A DNA stretch of 64,000 nt from Ilyonectria destructans (GCA_020740775.1 JAHEWK010000034.1:124001-188000), one strand, 5' to 3'. Shown: positions 9,777 through 21,430, counted from the stretch's first letter. Notes: generated by a model from the letters alone, not told the origin. Numbers and translations are program-made.

Positions 9777-11266
9777 TTGGGGTGGATGAAGTTGGAACCA
9801 AACGATCCCGTCATAGCTGCGGATACCAGTTGCAGACATCATCGCATTACGCACGATCTAGATTTTATCTCCTTACGTAACATGGTTCAAATACAAAACA
9901 TCTATTCATGAGGAGCCATCTTGCTAATTAGGAAATTATCCTATATCCTACGTCGCTGAGTTCACTTTTACGTCGTGTTCGCTCGTCTCACGCGTTCTTC
10001 GCTCTTACCCTAGATCGCCGTATTATTTGGTGGCCCTGAATGAAAGCAAGTGCCGCGTTGGCTTATGTTTGCTTTTTCCCCGTCAACACGCAAACTCTCA
10101 GCAGGTGCCCTTTAAACCAGTGATCGTTTCGCAGCCCTGTCAGCCCATCCAATCATGCATTGAGACTCGAAATTAAGCTCGCCCCTTTACCAGGTCTTGA
10201 AGAATACAGGTCGGCGGGACGCGTCAAACAGAAAATAAGTGACCAAAACACCACCAGAAATAGAGGGATCCGAACCTGCAAATCTGTGAGCATGCGATTT
10301 GTTCTGCCCTATCTCCTCAAGATCGAACGCGCTAAGGGATCATGGCGCCTCCATCGGTTTCAGCCGAATCCAAGAAACAGCGAGAACGAAACCATGGTAG
10401 AAAACGGCGCCAAAAGTTGCGCCAGCAGAGCCAGGCCCAACAACTCCAAGAAGCTGACAGCCATGAAACCGTCCGGCTAGTGAGCCAGGTCCATCACGCA
10501 GAGGCCGATGTTGCCAATCGTTAGTAGGCTTGCAAATTCAAGTTCTCTCTTCCCATCAAACTCACAGTCCCGCATCCTGTTAGATCATCTACCGGTACAC
10601 GAGCACTCCCGTCGGGGCCATCCTGTCACCTCGTCAGCCAGCATTCAGCACCTCCCGCCGGAAACCTCTGATTTTCGAGATTCCTCCATCGGCTACAATA
10701 CTTCTCTACGAGTTCCCCCCCCACGGCTGCGTTATCGGCCGCTCCGGTCACGCATTCTCCGACAGATACAAGACGAACGGGCAGTGGGTTTCGCACCGAC
10801 GCTGATTTAACAAGCGCGGGAGAACTGTTGATGCAAGGATCGGCTGAGGCTGTGGCTGCCGCCATTTCGGGTCCTTCGGATACGGATGAAGAGGTGCAAG
10901 CAACAGGTCTATTGATTTCCCATAGTAAAGCAAACGGCGCTATTGATAGCAAGGGTATGAAGTCTACCAATAATTCACCGCGACTTTGCCTGGCTGAGTC
11001 GTAGAAAACACCATACAAAAAAAATCCGCGCTATTGATGACCGGGGGGCAAGGTCGCTGAAAACACAGGGGGGGCAAAGTCGTTGACATTTTAATTACTA
11101 AAATTTCTATAGAGTACATTTTCCAAAACATAACATAAATGCGATGTCACACATTAATTCTTAGCAGCGTTGGAGCCAGATTGCGCTGCTGCGCCCAGGT
11201 TGAAGTTTTGCAGTAATGGATTGATGTGGTTGGAATTGAATGTCTATTATGTAAGCTAAGGGCAGG
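9777..11266. other. Non-coding or unrecognised
   Basis: No convincing gene. A 60-codon ATG ORF at 10342-10524 encodes a very basic, Gln-rich peptide (KKQRERNHGRKRRQKLRQQ), reminiscent of a basic DNA-contact region but without a following zipper; it could be an exon remnant. 11040-11090 holds two copies of a GGGGGGCAARGTCGYTGA-like motif. Confidence 0.4.
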
Positions 11267-12085
11267 AAGGGGCGCCCGCTACATCCGCACCCGGATGCGG
11301 ATTTAGAATGGCAATTGATAGGGGTGCCGCACCACTTTGATAGGGGTGCCGCACTTTTAGCAATTCCTATTGGTCCAAAGACTCGTCGGCTCCGTCAGGC
11401 CACCCCGCGGTGAGCTGATCCGCTCCACCATGCCTTAACACTGTAGGGACCACCGCCACTGTCACGGTGGTGTTTTCGTGGAGTAACTGGGTCATCACAG
11501 GCATAGAATGGAAGCAAATGGCCTAGCGACTACGGCCGTGGACGGTAAGTATAATGACTGGGGGACGCGTTGTCCCAAATCCACTGGGGGCGAGCAATTC
11601 GACTTATTATTCTTCTGCTGCGTTACAGTTTGACTACAATACACTGTTCCTTCTGGCTTTCGGCTGAGAACATATTTCGAGGCCGATGGTTGAACTGCCT
11701 GACTGGTCTGAGTTGCTTGACAACGGCAGCGATTGTATTTGACTAGAGGGATTAGTCGGGCTAATTGGACTTCTGCGGCGGCTTATATTGGCGGCAGCGG
11801 CATCTGGTGAAGGCATTGTAGAGCTGCAAGAGGGCCTTCATGCACTCATCGTGGTCTTTGGAGTTGTCGACGGCGTAGACGCGAATCGTGTTGACACCGA
11901 GGTCGGCAAGAATGTGGCAGAATCCCGGCACGTACTGGTGCACTAACAGGTATGATTTGAGCCAATGGAAAATGTTAAAAGTGCGGCACCCGTAAGCTTG
12001 CGGCACCCCTATCAAAGTGGTACGGCACCCCTATCAATTGCCATTCTAAATCCGCATCCGGGTGCGGATGTAGCGGGCGCCCCTT
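11267..12085. mobile_element. Short non-autonomous TIR element with captured gene sequence
   Basis: The ends are inverted repeats of about 77 bp or more: AAGGGGCGCCCGCTACATCC at 11267 matches the reverse complement of the sequence ending at 12085, continuing through a near-palindrome and two or three copies of GATAGGGGTGCCGCA. The right arm has an extra partial copy. Size is about 820 bp, with no transposase, so it must be mobilised in trans. I see no clear target-site duplication (flanks GGGCAGG and CGGATCA). The interior carries a GH72 gene fragment and a small hairpin (CACCGCC...GGTGGTG at 11451-11473). Confidence 0.75.
11761..12015 (-). pseudogene. Captured fragment of a GH72 beta-1,3-glucanosyltransferase (Gas/Gel) gene
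   Basis: The minus frame contains LGVNTIRVYAVDNSKDHDEC followed by MKAL, the highly conserved block of the GH72 catalytic barrel (Gas1/Gel1), preceded by a diverged VPGFCHILAD where family members have a cysteine-bearing CKRDIPY-like run. Only some 35-40 residues are recognisable; the barrel, catalytic glutamates and GPI signal are absent. It lies between the TIRs of the 11267-12085 element, so it is best read as host sequence picked up by a transposon, like Pack-MULE capture. Confidence 0.7.
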
Positions 12086-12736
12086 CGGATCAAGAGCCTT
12101 AGTAAGACGGCGTAAGGCAGGGGGCCGGGCGTGGTGCAGCCACAAACGGTCCGCCAAGTTCCAAGATCCGGGACTTCCGCCACCATGCCAAACGCGGATG
12201 CGAGAGACACCACGATTGTTGTCCTATTCCGGATAGCGCGTAGTGCTGGTCGGGTCCAGCCGAGTCCGAAGTGCGACACCAACCACCACCAGCAGCGAAA
12301 CCCATCACCGCCCGCCGCCCCGTCATCGTATCACCGGAATCACCGGAATAGCGCCAGTCCGCTCCAGAACACCGCCAGCCCACGTTAGCCCGACGCCCGC
12401 CGTCCCGTGGGTTGGCTTTCTCGTTGGCCCAGTATGGGTTGCTTGTGCTGTTCTGCGGGCGGAGTTAAGACTTTGTCCCTGGGTCTCTGGAATGCGTAAC
12501 TTTGGACACCGGCGCGGCGGAGTGTCTGGCTGGTATAAGTCGTGGCTGGACCCTTTTAATCTATAGCTCTGGTCTGTGCCATTATTCTCCATTGCTGCTC
12601 ATAATCTCCTCGCCCAATCTCGCAGATCTTTCTCTTTAAGCGGCTCTATCAACTCTTCCATCGCCAGCATTTCAGCCATCTCATCTATATCAACACTCAA
12701 CCTGGCAGCGCAGCGCAGCACTCCAAGCCCCGCGCC
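12086..12736. other. Upstream region of the NAPE-PLD-like gene
   Basis: GC-rich; no gene seen. GGTATAAGT near 12533-12541 is a plausible TATA element about 200 bp before the ATG, followed by CT-rich leader sequence. Confidence 0.4.
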
Positions 12737-14191
12737 ATGGCTGAAGCTCTCGCCTCTCCAGCCGTCTCGTCAGCCTCCGACGACACCCTCGCCCGGACAT
12801 CCTCACACATCTCCTCCACCTACCAGACCTTCGTCTCCAAACTCCCGGGGCTTACGAACGCACCCGCCGAGGCCGCGTCCACTCCGCACCATGTCACCAG
12901 CAAGAACGGCACCATCGTCAAGTTCCAGAACCCGTATCCCTCGTGGGCCGGTACAATTGAGAGAAGCACCGCCATCAGGGAGATCCTTTGGTAAGTCTCC
13001 TCCTCTTCATCATCTTTTTTATATCTCGACTATCAGCGTTTTGGATATTGCCTGTTCTGGCAAGTATACAATGTTCTCCGCCGCGACACTCGGCCGGTCG
13101 GAGACATTCGTAGCGCTTACCTTGTCGCTCCCGAGATCTTAAAGATGCATGGCCTCGATTTCGGATCTAACCGGACTTCTCGATACAGGCCCTTAATTAC
13201 CGGCAAGCTGAAGTACCCCGACGTCACGCCCCCGACCGTCACTGTCACGAAGCCTGAGTGGCTGCCTCCGAACAAGAAGCCGGCGGCCCTCCGCGCGACA
13301 TGGCTCGGCCACGCCTGCTACTATGTCGAGTTCCCCTCCGGCCTGCGCGTGCTCTTCGACCCGGTCTTCGAGGACAGGTGCTCGCCGTTTAGCTTCATAG
13401 GGCCCAAGCGCTTCACGGAGAAGCCGTGCGACATCGCGGACATCCCCATCGTCGACGCCGTCGCCATCTCGCACAGCCACTACGACCACCTGAGCCACGA
13501 CTCCGTCCTCGAGATCCAGAAGCGCCATCCCGGCGCGGAGTTCTTCGTCGGTCTCGGCCTCGAGAAGTGGCTCAAGAGTGCCGGCCTCAAGAACGTCACC
13601 GAGCTGGACTGGTGGCAGGATGCTGAGCTGTCCGTCGTGAGGAAGGACGCCGGCGAGAAGGGCCAGGCCGAGGAGGAGAAGATCACTGCCAAGGTCTCCT
13701 GCCTACCATGTCAGCATTCATCCGCACGCGGCATCTTCGACACGGACACCACCCTCTGGTGCTCCTGGGCGTTCCGCTCCGGCTCAAAATCCGTGTGGTT
13801 CGGCGGCGACACAGGGTACCGCGCCGTGCCCAAAGACCTTGCCGCCGGCACGGATGACTACGGCGCCGAGTACGAGTCCCTGCCGCGCTGCCCCCAGTTC
13901 AAGCAGATCGGAACATACCGCGGACCCTTCGATCTCGGTCTGATCCCCATCGGGGCGTACTACCCACGCACGCTGTGCAGCAGCGTGCATGCGAACCCGT
14001 TCGACGCGGTGGAGATCTTCCAGGACACGCGGTGTAAGCGAGCGATGGGCATCCATTGGGGCACGTGGGCATTGACCTTGGAGGAGGTGTTGGAGCCGCC
14101 GTTGTTGCTGAAGGAGGCGCTGAAAAGGAAGGGTCTTGATGAAGTTGGTGTCTTCGACGTTTGCCAGATCGGCGAGAGTCGGAACTTCTGA
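12737..14191 (+). CDS. NAPE-PLD-like metallo-beta-lactamase-fold phospholipase
   Basis: Two exons, 12737-12990 and 13189-14191, giving 418 aa. The intron (GTAAGT...ATCTAACC...ATACAG) joins REILW to [11 protein letters not shown] in frame; starting at the exon-2 ATG (13145) would lose the N terminus. The metallo-beta-lactamase signature SHSHYDH gives His180, His182, Asp184 and His185; His261 (CQHSS), Asp292 (GGDTGY) and His374 (HWGTW) complete the dinuclear metal site. NAPE-PLD hydrolyses N-acyl-phosphatidylethanolamine to N-acylethanolamine and phosphatidate; fungal relatives are mostly uncharacterised, so the substrate is inferred. The N-terminal FQNPYPSW box is typical of the family. No signal peptide; probably cytosolic or membrane-attached. 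It looks intact. Confidence 0.9.
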
Positions 14192-14899
14192 GCGTCTTGC
14201 CGGCGTATCTTCTGCTTTTGGCTGTGAGCGACGGTAGGATGGACGGCGTTCTGGGCTGTGGGTTTGGGTAACGCAACGGAGGGCCAAAGCACTCTGGTAC
14301 GGCGCTGCTTTGTAAGATACCCTCGGAGGCCTTTTGGCCAAGATCTGCGAATTGTGGCCTCAAGCTTGTAATCATTTAATATCGAAATAATCAGGCACTT
14401 CTTGCATTGTCAACGCAACTTCTATGATTAAGAATTGGCTTACACGCGCAAGGGCGAGCACAAAGCCCCCCCTTTCGCTTTGATCCATTTGAATTATGAT
14501 GGAAAGAAGACATCGCCTTAAATAGAAATATGAACAGTTCACAGACAGGATTGCCTATATGTTTCTTGTGTAAAGTTGTGTAGTCCGGTGAGAGAACTTG
14601 AAGCAGAAGTGCAAGCACTTAATCTTTGTTTTTTTACCACATCTCTGACTACTCGCTAGTCTTCAAGCGCATCCAACTGCTTACGTCTTCTTCTGTATCA
14701 TACCGCGAGACATATGGGGCTTTTTTATTCCAAGTAGGATATTAAGTGTCGATCTATCCAGTGGCCCTCTTGTAGTCGTCAAGCCTCTCGTATTTGCGCT
14801 CAGTCCTCTTCCCCTCGTTGTCCTTATGCAGTTCGTTCAGGTACTCCTTGAAATCCCGCGACAGCTGATTGAAAAGGCAACTCTCGAGGTTTGATGATT
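14192..14899. other. Intergenic, with a possible minus-strand coding scrap
   Basis: 3' side of the NAPE-PLD-like gene. On the minus strand 14890-14759 stays open and reads LFNQLSRDFKEYLNELHKDN... to a stop; too short to assign, possibly a last exon of a lost gene. Otherwise AT-rich and empty. Confidence 0.3.
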
Positions 14900-15469
14900 C
14901 TGCTCTTCAACACCCCCGCAATACAGCTTCTGACGTACCTAAAGAACGTGATCCGGGCTATCGAGAAGTGCTAGGCGGAGAGTCAGCGGTTGCGTGAGGA
15001 AGATTTAGAGCTAATGGCATATCTCGAGGCAGCAATGACCCGTCGACAGGGCTTCAACGCGGACGCGAAGGCGCTGCTCGAATATGTGTCATTATTGCTC
15101 GCTAGTGAGAGTTCGATGACAACCCCGTCCGATGCAGCCACCCTATCCGACGAAGCCAACCCGTCCGACATAGTCAACCCGTCTAACACTGCCAACTCTT
15201 CTAACGAAGCCAGTCTGCCCAACGAAGTCAACCCGCCCGACACAGTCAACCCGCCCGACACAGCTAGTCTGCCCGGTGAAGTATACCCCTCCGACGAAGG
15301 CGGAGCCAAGTCTTTCCACGAGGCCGACGAACCCCCTTCGCCCGGGACAGCGGCCAGGGTAGGATCATCGATGCCCACTCTGCGATCATTACCATGTCGG
15401 CCCCCTAGGTTATCACGGCCTCAAGACCGTCGTAATGAACAGCGCAATAAGAGGTATCGTCCGATGTAG
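14900..15469 (+). pseudogene. Broken coiled-coil / Pro-Asn-repeat protein, family unknown
   Basis: An open frame with helix-forming sequence (AIQLLTYLKNVIRAIEK, then after one in-frame TAG near 14972, AESQRLREEDLELMAYLEAA) continues into degenerate six- to seven-residue repeats (NPPDTVNPPDTASLP) and a basic tail. The first ATG after the stop is 15014. The helix half on both sides of the TAG suggests one ancestral ORF. I do not recognise the family. Confidence 0.4.
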
Positions 15470-17500
15470 AAGGGACTAACCTTGTTAGTCGACGCTGTCA
15501 GAAGGGCGAGTATGACCCGTCTTGAGGCACTTCAGTGCGCCTGGCACCCAGGCGCATTCCTTGCTGACCTGCCGGAATTCATGATAGAAACGGTGCGAAG
15601 GTTGAGTCACCAGGGCAACAGGGCGTCGACATATCCCCGTGGGTAGCTGCCTAATACTCGTAGTTTGGCAAATGTCGGGCCTGCCCTCTGCTCGTCACGG
15701 AAAAGGCTGACCAGGTTCTAGTACTGGGACATCCTCGACACGACGTAGGTAAGGCCGTCGCGGTTGATGCCCGGCTCGGTGAATGGGTTCGACAGTACCT
15801 GTCGCTGTCAGCGGACGGCGGCAACCTAGGAGGAGGTGGTCAAGTTGAGCCTCCTCCTTTGGCAGCCAGACGGGCAAATCTGTTTCGGCTCAGGAAGCAA
15901 GATGTTCCTCTCTGCTGAGAAGTCCCCCGGCAGCATGGAAGAATTGGACTTTCAGTTCCATATCGCAGGAGGGACATTGTGCTCGACCACTTGACGGTTA
16001 AGACCGCTCTAAATCATGAAGTACGAACGAATTGCAATCATGCACTCGTTCGTTGCCAGGTTGACAGTTCAATTTTAGGTTCAAACCCTGCATATTAGGG
16101 GGGAATAGATCAAGCTGCTGCTCTAGGTCAGGTTCTGCACGACAAGAAACAAGAACGGTCAAGAGACCACTCCAACGACACGGGACGACCACCGCACTTG
16201 GCCTCCGTGCAGGAGGGTGACGGAACAGAAGCAAACAGCGCAAGAAACAAGCTTAGAAAGCTGCTGCCACTGGAGGGTGGATGCAGCGAGGCGGCGGCTC
16301 AAGGAGGGTGGGTGACCAGAAAAGGAAAGAGGCGTCTTTGCGTATGAAGTGATGTTATTCATGATTATAGCCAATACCACAGTGTGACGAGAGCCGTGTT
16401 TGAGGCATTGCTGAGGATGCATTAATCCAGTGCACACAAGAGTACCGCGCAGGGGCGTACGGGTCGGGGTCCGAGGGCTGGTTGGAGGTTGCCATTTAAG
16501 GGAACGCTGCAGCAACCCGCCAACTCTGCTGGCTGTCCGTCCGATGGCTAATCTTACTGGAACAGCCTGTGTGGTGTTCTCAGGCCGGTCACGCAGTGAA
16601 GTTAAACTTGGGATCGAGTATTCGCCTGTGTGGAGCTTGTGAGAGTGGCTCTCGTAGTTCGTCATTGTGGGTGGACCCGCTACAGTGAAATAGCGTAGCA
16701 GACCCAGCGTTGAGTAGACCTTGTAGCAGCACACAGAATTGCATTTCAAGAGGCCATGCTACATCTTGTTCAGCCATCCACTTTAATCCAGATGAATTTA
16801 TGGTGGGGCCTAAAAGGTTGGGCTCTCGGATTTAGGGAGGCCGGGGTGTCCGGCACCCTATATCCAGTAGGTTAAGGCGGTGTCGCCCAGCCCCTAATTA
16901 GTTTCCCAGACTTCCAAATCCCCGTTCCACAAGTGCCAGAAGTTGTGCACGTCTCGGTCACTCAGATGCGAGCACTACGATTTCTAATAAACTGCCCCCA
17001 GTTAGGACAGCATAATAGAGGCAGACCGCCCGTCAGCGTGTGGCCCCTTATAGCACCCCTGTCGTCGAATCTCAACTACTGTGTACTCCCTCTAGATAAA
17101 CGTAAGACCTCGTAATCGATCGATCTTGCTCGTTTTTGAGCGCTCTTCAGGCCTCAAGTTTGCAGTTCGCCTCGCTCAGTTGACACTTTGAACAACAGCT
17201 CCCATCCAGATTTCCCACACACAACTTTAGATAGACAGCGTCTTGTCCTCGTCCCATGGAATCATAACGTCCACAGTGGTCACGGAGTGTTTCACTCGAC
17301 TTGACATTCGATTGTCGGCCTTTCAGAGGAGCCCGACGCTCTGAACAATTAGTCAGCCAAGTGACCGAGTCTTTGTCTTCCCTCTCAAACAATCTTTACA
17401 TGGAACTTTCAAAGATAAAGACGCCACCTTCCTGCGGAATACGCTGAGTTCTCCTTGCTATTTATTATCGTCTTGCTCCCTATCGCCAGCGCCATAGCTA
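15470..17500. other. Unrecognised, apparently non-coding
   Basis: Both strands have only short frames with many stops; nothing matched a family. A GGTTCAAACCCTGC stretch near 16077-16090 resembles a tRNA T-arm but has no acceptor or anticodon partner. Confidence 0.4.
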
Positions 17501-17740
17501 AGTCGATTCTTATCATCCCGGGAGCCAGGAAACAAGGCCCGGCCGTCTGCTCAGAACTGGTCCAGCGAGGTTATACAGTCTGCCATATGGCTCGAGCCTG
17601 ATGTCGCATACTTCGAAGTCACTGGCATCATTGGGCATTGATGTTCGCCATGGAGATCCGGGAGATGCTGAAAATCCATCAAGTGCTATATGAGGGGCAT
17701 TGATGGGACTTTTATGGCTCTGCCCGCGGATCTAGTCAGC
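17501..17740 (+). pseudogene. Remnant of an NmrA-like NAD(P)-binding protein
   Basis: One frame reads SILIIPGARKQGPAVCSELV followed by QRGYTV, the dinucleotide-binding start of NmrA/HSCARG proteins; further on SLASLGIDVRHGDPGDAE (the GD acid position) and, after a frameshift and TGA, RGIDGTFMALPADLVSK. Order and spacing fit the family, but the frame changes at least twice and the C terminus is absent. Confidence 0.55.
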
Positions 17741-17956
17741 AAGGTGCTGGGAAGACCACCTCCGGCCTGAAGGCTCGGCAACATCAGCACCGTTACGAGA
17801 CTGGCAGCTTTCAAAGAAGCAAACTAGGAGCAATCATATCCAGAGATTAGGTCACCTATTGTAGCGACACCAGCTAAGTATTGCCCTAACATGGTGATCG
17901 AGCTAAATTTCCATGAGTAGATTGGTCCTACTGGGCTGAGCAGCGATCTGCCAACC
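17741..17956. other. Short spacer
   Basis: Nothing recognised; 3' flank of the minus-strand secreted-protein gene. Confidence 0.3.
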
Positions 17957-19244
17957 TCAAAGCCAGTACCAAGATGAATACTGTTCCATATGCCCAAAGA
18001 ATTTCACTGGCTGCCCCTCCCAGGTCCCTTCACCTTCACTATACGCCTCAGAGATGATGGATCCTTGGTCATTCTCCGGGAGCACCTCGGTCGCCTGAGA
18101 ATATTGTCGCATTCGAAGTCTGCTCTGGGCAGTAGAACTGCCCACCTCAAATTCCGTGAAATAGTTCTTCCCGGTTTCCTTGCTTACCCAGATATCGGAA
18201 CCACGCGTGAAGTCGACAGCGAGAACTTCGTGACGGCCGTCCGGGTGCCATACCGTTGAAATAGCTGGCGATCCGTGGCCATTGACGTCTGGTCCAACGA
18301 CCCATGTGTGCAAAAGATCGCCGTTTGGGAGATAGGCCCAAAATGCAACGTAACCAGCCGTCAAATTAAAATCTCCCCATTGACGCTCAAAATACCCAAA
18401 TGAATTCTGGGTGTCGATTTGTGAAGTTTTACCGTCGATGGTGATAGATCCATCGACAGCCATGGTGGGATTCCCCTACATGAAGGTCGAGTTAGTTTGT
18501 TGACGTTCTTCACAGTTCAGTCCTCCTATGAACTAGAACAGCTTACCCAATACCAAGTATATCCGGGAATCAGCGTTCGATAATCATCACCACCGTAACT
18601 AGGGAGTGTGAATCCGCCACTGCCTCCGATGAACAAATTCTTGCCAGTTGGGGTCAGGCGCATGTCCGTTTCCACACCTTTCCATTTCGCTGCAAGATGG
18701 AGGTCACCGAAGTTGTCAGATCCCATAGGACTGGTCAGGTTTGAGTGCTGCGATAGGGCGTTCAGTAAGCGCGAGCTTCCACTGCCAGGCCCCACAGGCG
18801 AGCTTGCGGTAGACGTTAGGTTCTTCAAATTGTCCATGGCGTGAATCCCGGCCACAGTTGCATTGCCACGCATGCATGGATTGATCGTGAAATGATAGCG
18901 ACTGCCATCATCCGTCGTTAGCCAAAGGAGGAAATACCAGCTATCAGAGTTAGCCCTATACTCAGCACTATTTAACAGCCAACCGAGAGAGAAGAAGCTC
19001 ACCAATTGATCACTCGAGGCTCATCGATGATAAATGCCATCGTCTTTCTCACGTCATACCGGCCGACATTGCTCTACAACGCCATTAGAGAGACCCTCTG
19101 TGCCCTACATTCAGAATTATTTCTTACCCCGTCATTCTCAAGCGTACTCAATGGGTACTGGGGCGGCCGGAAAGATGGGAGTCGAAGCTTTGCCGCGTTG
19201 GCATTCGTTATGGCCAATAGGACGGTACAAATGAGCAGCTTCAT
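17957..19244 (-). CDS. Secreted CrtC/lipocalin-like protein, kievitone-hydratase-like
   Basis: Four exons on the minus strand: 19244-19128, 19073-19003, 18955-18547, 18475-17957, giving 371 aa. Introns are 54, 47 and 71 bp; the last has a clean CTAAC branch and TGTAG end. The protein starts MKLLICTVLLAITNANAA, a good signal peptide. The body has paired blocks DSWYFLLWLTTDDGS...INPCM and TWYWGNPTMAVDGSITIDGK...SFGYFERQWGDF, the layout of the double lipocalin-like CrtC/AttH fold that includes the secreted kievitone hydratase of Fusarium solani, which hydrates and detoxifies a bean isoflavonoid phytoalexin. Family placement is from memory of motifs, and the substrate is unknown. No disruptions seen once spliced. 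Confidence 0.75.
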
Positions 19245-19694
19245 CTTCGAAGGCTTTATTGATATCGGAGGCAGTTTCTCGAAAATAAACCAGAGTGGAT
19301 GGACGTGAATTTTTATCTTAAGACATTTTACAGGAATTTCTGTGTATATATACCTATGAGAGCCGCGGAGCTGCTCGACCCCATGTTGATGCAAACCCAA
19401 TCTCTGTTGTACGGATAACGCGGGTACCATGACGAATTAAGTTTACGCCACCGGGTCTAAACCCTTGTTTCACAATGAGGCCCAATCCGATTGGATGATA
19501 TTGATTAGTTGTTCTGCGACCCATTTCCCAGACCTCGACGTTCCCACATTCGCCGGAATCAAAGAAAGCCCTAGGCTCCTCTGTTTTTAGGCATTGTTTT
19601 AGACTAGTGCACATTACGTAGGAATATCAATGTTGTTGAGCCGAGATTTACTCTATCATTCAACGTCCCATATTCTTGGTCGTTGAGTTTAACG
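19245..19694. other. Intergenic
   Basis: 5' flank of the secreted-protein gene; no gene recognised. Confidence 0.3.
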
Positions 19695-20665
19695 AATATT
19701 ACTAGCGTATGTGTCGTAGACGTCTCGCAGCAAGGAGGCAAGAGCTGTCTTGATCTCTTCGCGGTCGAGACACTTCTCGAGGCTATCAAGCTAGCATGCC
19801 GCTCACCTGAACCTATGCATGCTGTCAGCGTCATGGTTCAAGGTGCGAGAGCATAAGTGACTTACATTCCGTCGGACTTTCTCCCGATCGTAGTGCGAAT
19901 CTGTTCGAACACCTTTGGGTATCTCGCCCATCTGGTGAATTCTGGGCTCTGGTCAAGTCTCTCCGTGACGTACGAGTGTATGTCTGCATTAATTGCGTTT
20001 CTGTCGAGCCGGACGCAGCTATCCTCCCCAATCAAAGGGGGGATGTCGTGAAGAAATTCAGCTTCTGGCCGTCCAGTACAGAGTAGCTAGTGGCGCGCCA
20101 ATTCCGGCATGGACATGATCTCCTTTATGCACCTGAGCAGTTCCGGCCTCGCCGTGGACTCGTCCAAGGCATCCAGAACGACATAGACGATCTTATTGTT
20201 CCCAAGCATCTTGCGCACAACGTCGAGAAGCGCCCCAATTATCGGCTGGCTTCGGCCATCTCGGTGCGACTGGAACAGGCTGTAGAGCTGCGCCTCGGAC
20301 TGGGCGCTGCGTTGGCAGAGCTGGGAAGCGAGCGAGCGTAACATTCCATCCGTAGTCCGCTTCGCTGCGTCGTTAAAGTCGAAGACGAAGCTCAGAACTA
20401 TGCGTTCGCTCGCCTGGAGGTGGTCGAGAATGGTCGTGCTGAGAACGGTTTGCCGCATCCCGACAGCCCATACAGCCAGAGATGTCGCGATCCTGATCGC
20501 CGTTCCTGGAAGGCTGTACTTTCCAGGAGCCACGCTCCACTCCCCTCGTGGCGGAGCTCCATGGCATGGTTGGCGTTGGTAGACGGATCGGGGGGGTGGG
20601 AGAGAGCCAGCGCTCCATTTCGGCGAGGCGATGTTTCGTCTGCGTTGTCTCAACAATGGGTTTCA
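19695..20665 (-). pseudogene. Broken NACHT-domain (ankyrin/NACHT type) protein
   Basis: Minus strand, in order: [19 protein letters not shown] (linker typical of fungal ankyrin-NACHT proteins), a one-base shift at a C7 run, then [10 protein letters not shown], the Walker A, where one base is lost before the conserved Thr so the rest of the frame shifts. After it come [19 protein letters not shown], the Walker B VYVVLDALDES and, past a TAG, GRPEAEF and the LDREEIKTALASL region after a small intron. Two further stops replace the expected Trp and Gln in FRWVACQLDS, consistent with C-to-T changes. At least two frameshifts and three stops; certainly non-functional as one protein. Together with 5189-6211 it is a second STAND-type gene in 16 kb. 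Confidence 0.8.
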
Positions 20666-21430
20666 AGCACGTCGCGGCGCACTGTCCCGAGGTCTTGATG
20701 TACTATCCCAATATCAGATACTGCTAGTCGACTTGATTTTCGATACTAACTCATTTGTAGCTGCTTGCTGATCCGCGATTCTGCCTCAACCCTGCTCAGG
20801 GGGATCTGACACGGCAATGCCAAGACAGGCTGGAGGATGTCTCCAACGAGGCAACACATGGATGGTGAAGTCTCTGCCTCAAGCCCACCGTACGCATCTT
20901 AGGTACAAATAGCTTTTAGTCATGGTAGGGTCAGAGTGAAGGAGGCGCGCAAGCGATGTACAGGAAGGACCTGCCAGAGCCGTTCTAGCCGGCCTCAGCC
21001 GAGGTTGTAAGACAACTCACACCCTGGTGAAGATAGGCAAATGCGGCGACCTTCTGGACGGATTCTCGCTCATCTATTGCCCCATTTGGGCATCGTGCCA
21101 AGTGTGCCCAAAGCAGCATCACCCATTGCCATATTTGGCAAGCCCGACCCCACAGACTACCGCCGCTTCGGCCAACCACCTGGTCCCTGACATCCTGGCG
21201 CAGTCCTTAAACAAGGCCCAGATCCAGGACCCTGACTGCTTTCCTCAAGGCCAGAATCGTCCCTTACCATTCCCATCAGCAGCCAGAAATGGCTCTTTCG
21301 AGCTACTTCAAAGGCGCTCCCGCCTTCTTCGGTGGCACAATGGCCGTCTTTCTTCGCGATTGTCGATACCGACCACGAGGCCCACGACTAACCACCCACA
21401 TCTCCGCGACTGAAGACGTCTATCCTCAAC
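20666..21430. other. Intergenic
   Basis: No gene recognised. 21300-21430 is CT-rich and probably the leader of the recombinase remnant that follows. Confidence 0.3.

Noticed and set aside
10626..11018. 130-codon minus-strand ORF
   Set aside because: No motif, biased composition, no splice signals; unsupported.
12046..12592. GC-rich overlapping ORFs on both strands
   Set aside because: Shadow frames in a GC-rich upstream region without conserved motifs.
13145..13188. NAPE-PLD-like gene starting at the ATG at 13145
   Set aside because: This part lies in the intron; splicing to 13189 gives the conserved N-terminal box in frame.
13784..14375. Minus-strand ORFs across the NAPE-PLD-like gene
   Set aside because: Antisense shadows of the metallo-beta-lactamase coding sequence.
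16060..16110. tRNA T-arm-like GGTTCAAACCCTGC
   Set aside because: No acceptor stem, D-arm or anticodon arm at the right distance.
16555..16640. Possible 5S rRNA-like stretch (GAAGTTAAACTTGGGATCGAGTA)
   Set aside because: Only a short similarity; the flanking helices of a 5S gene are absent.
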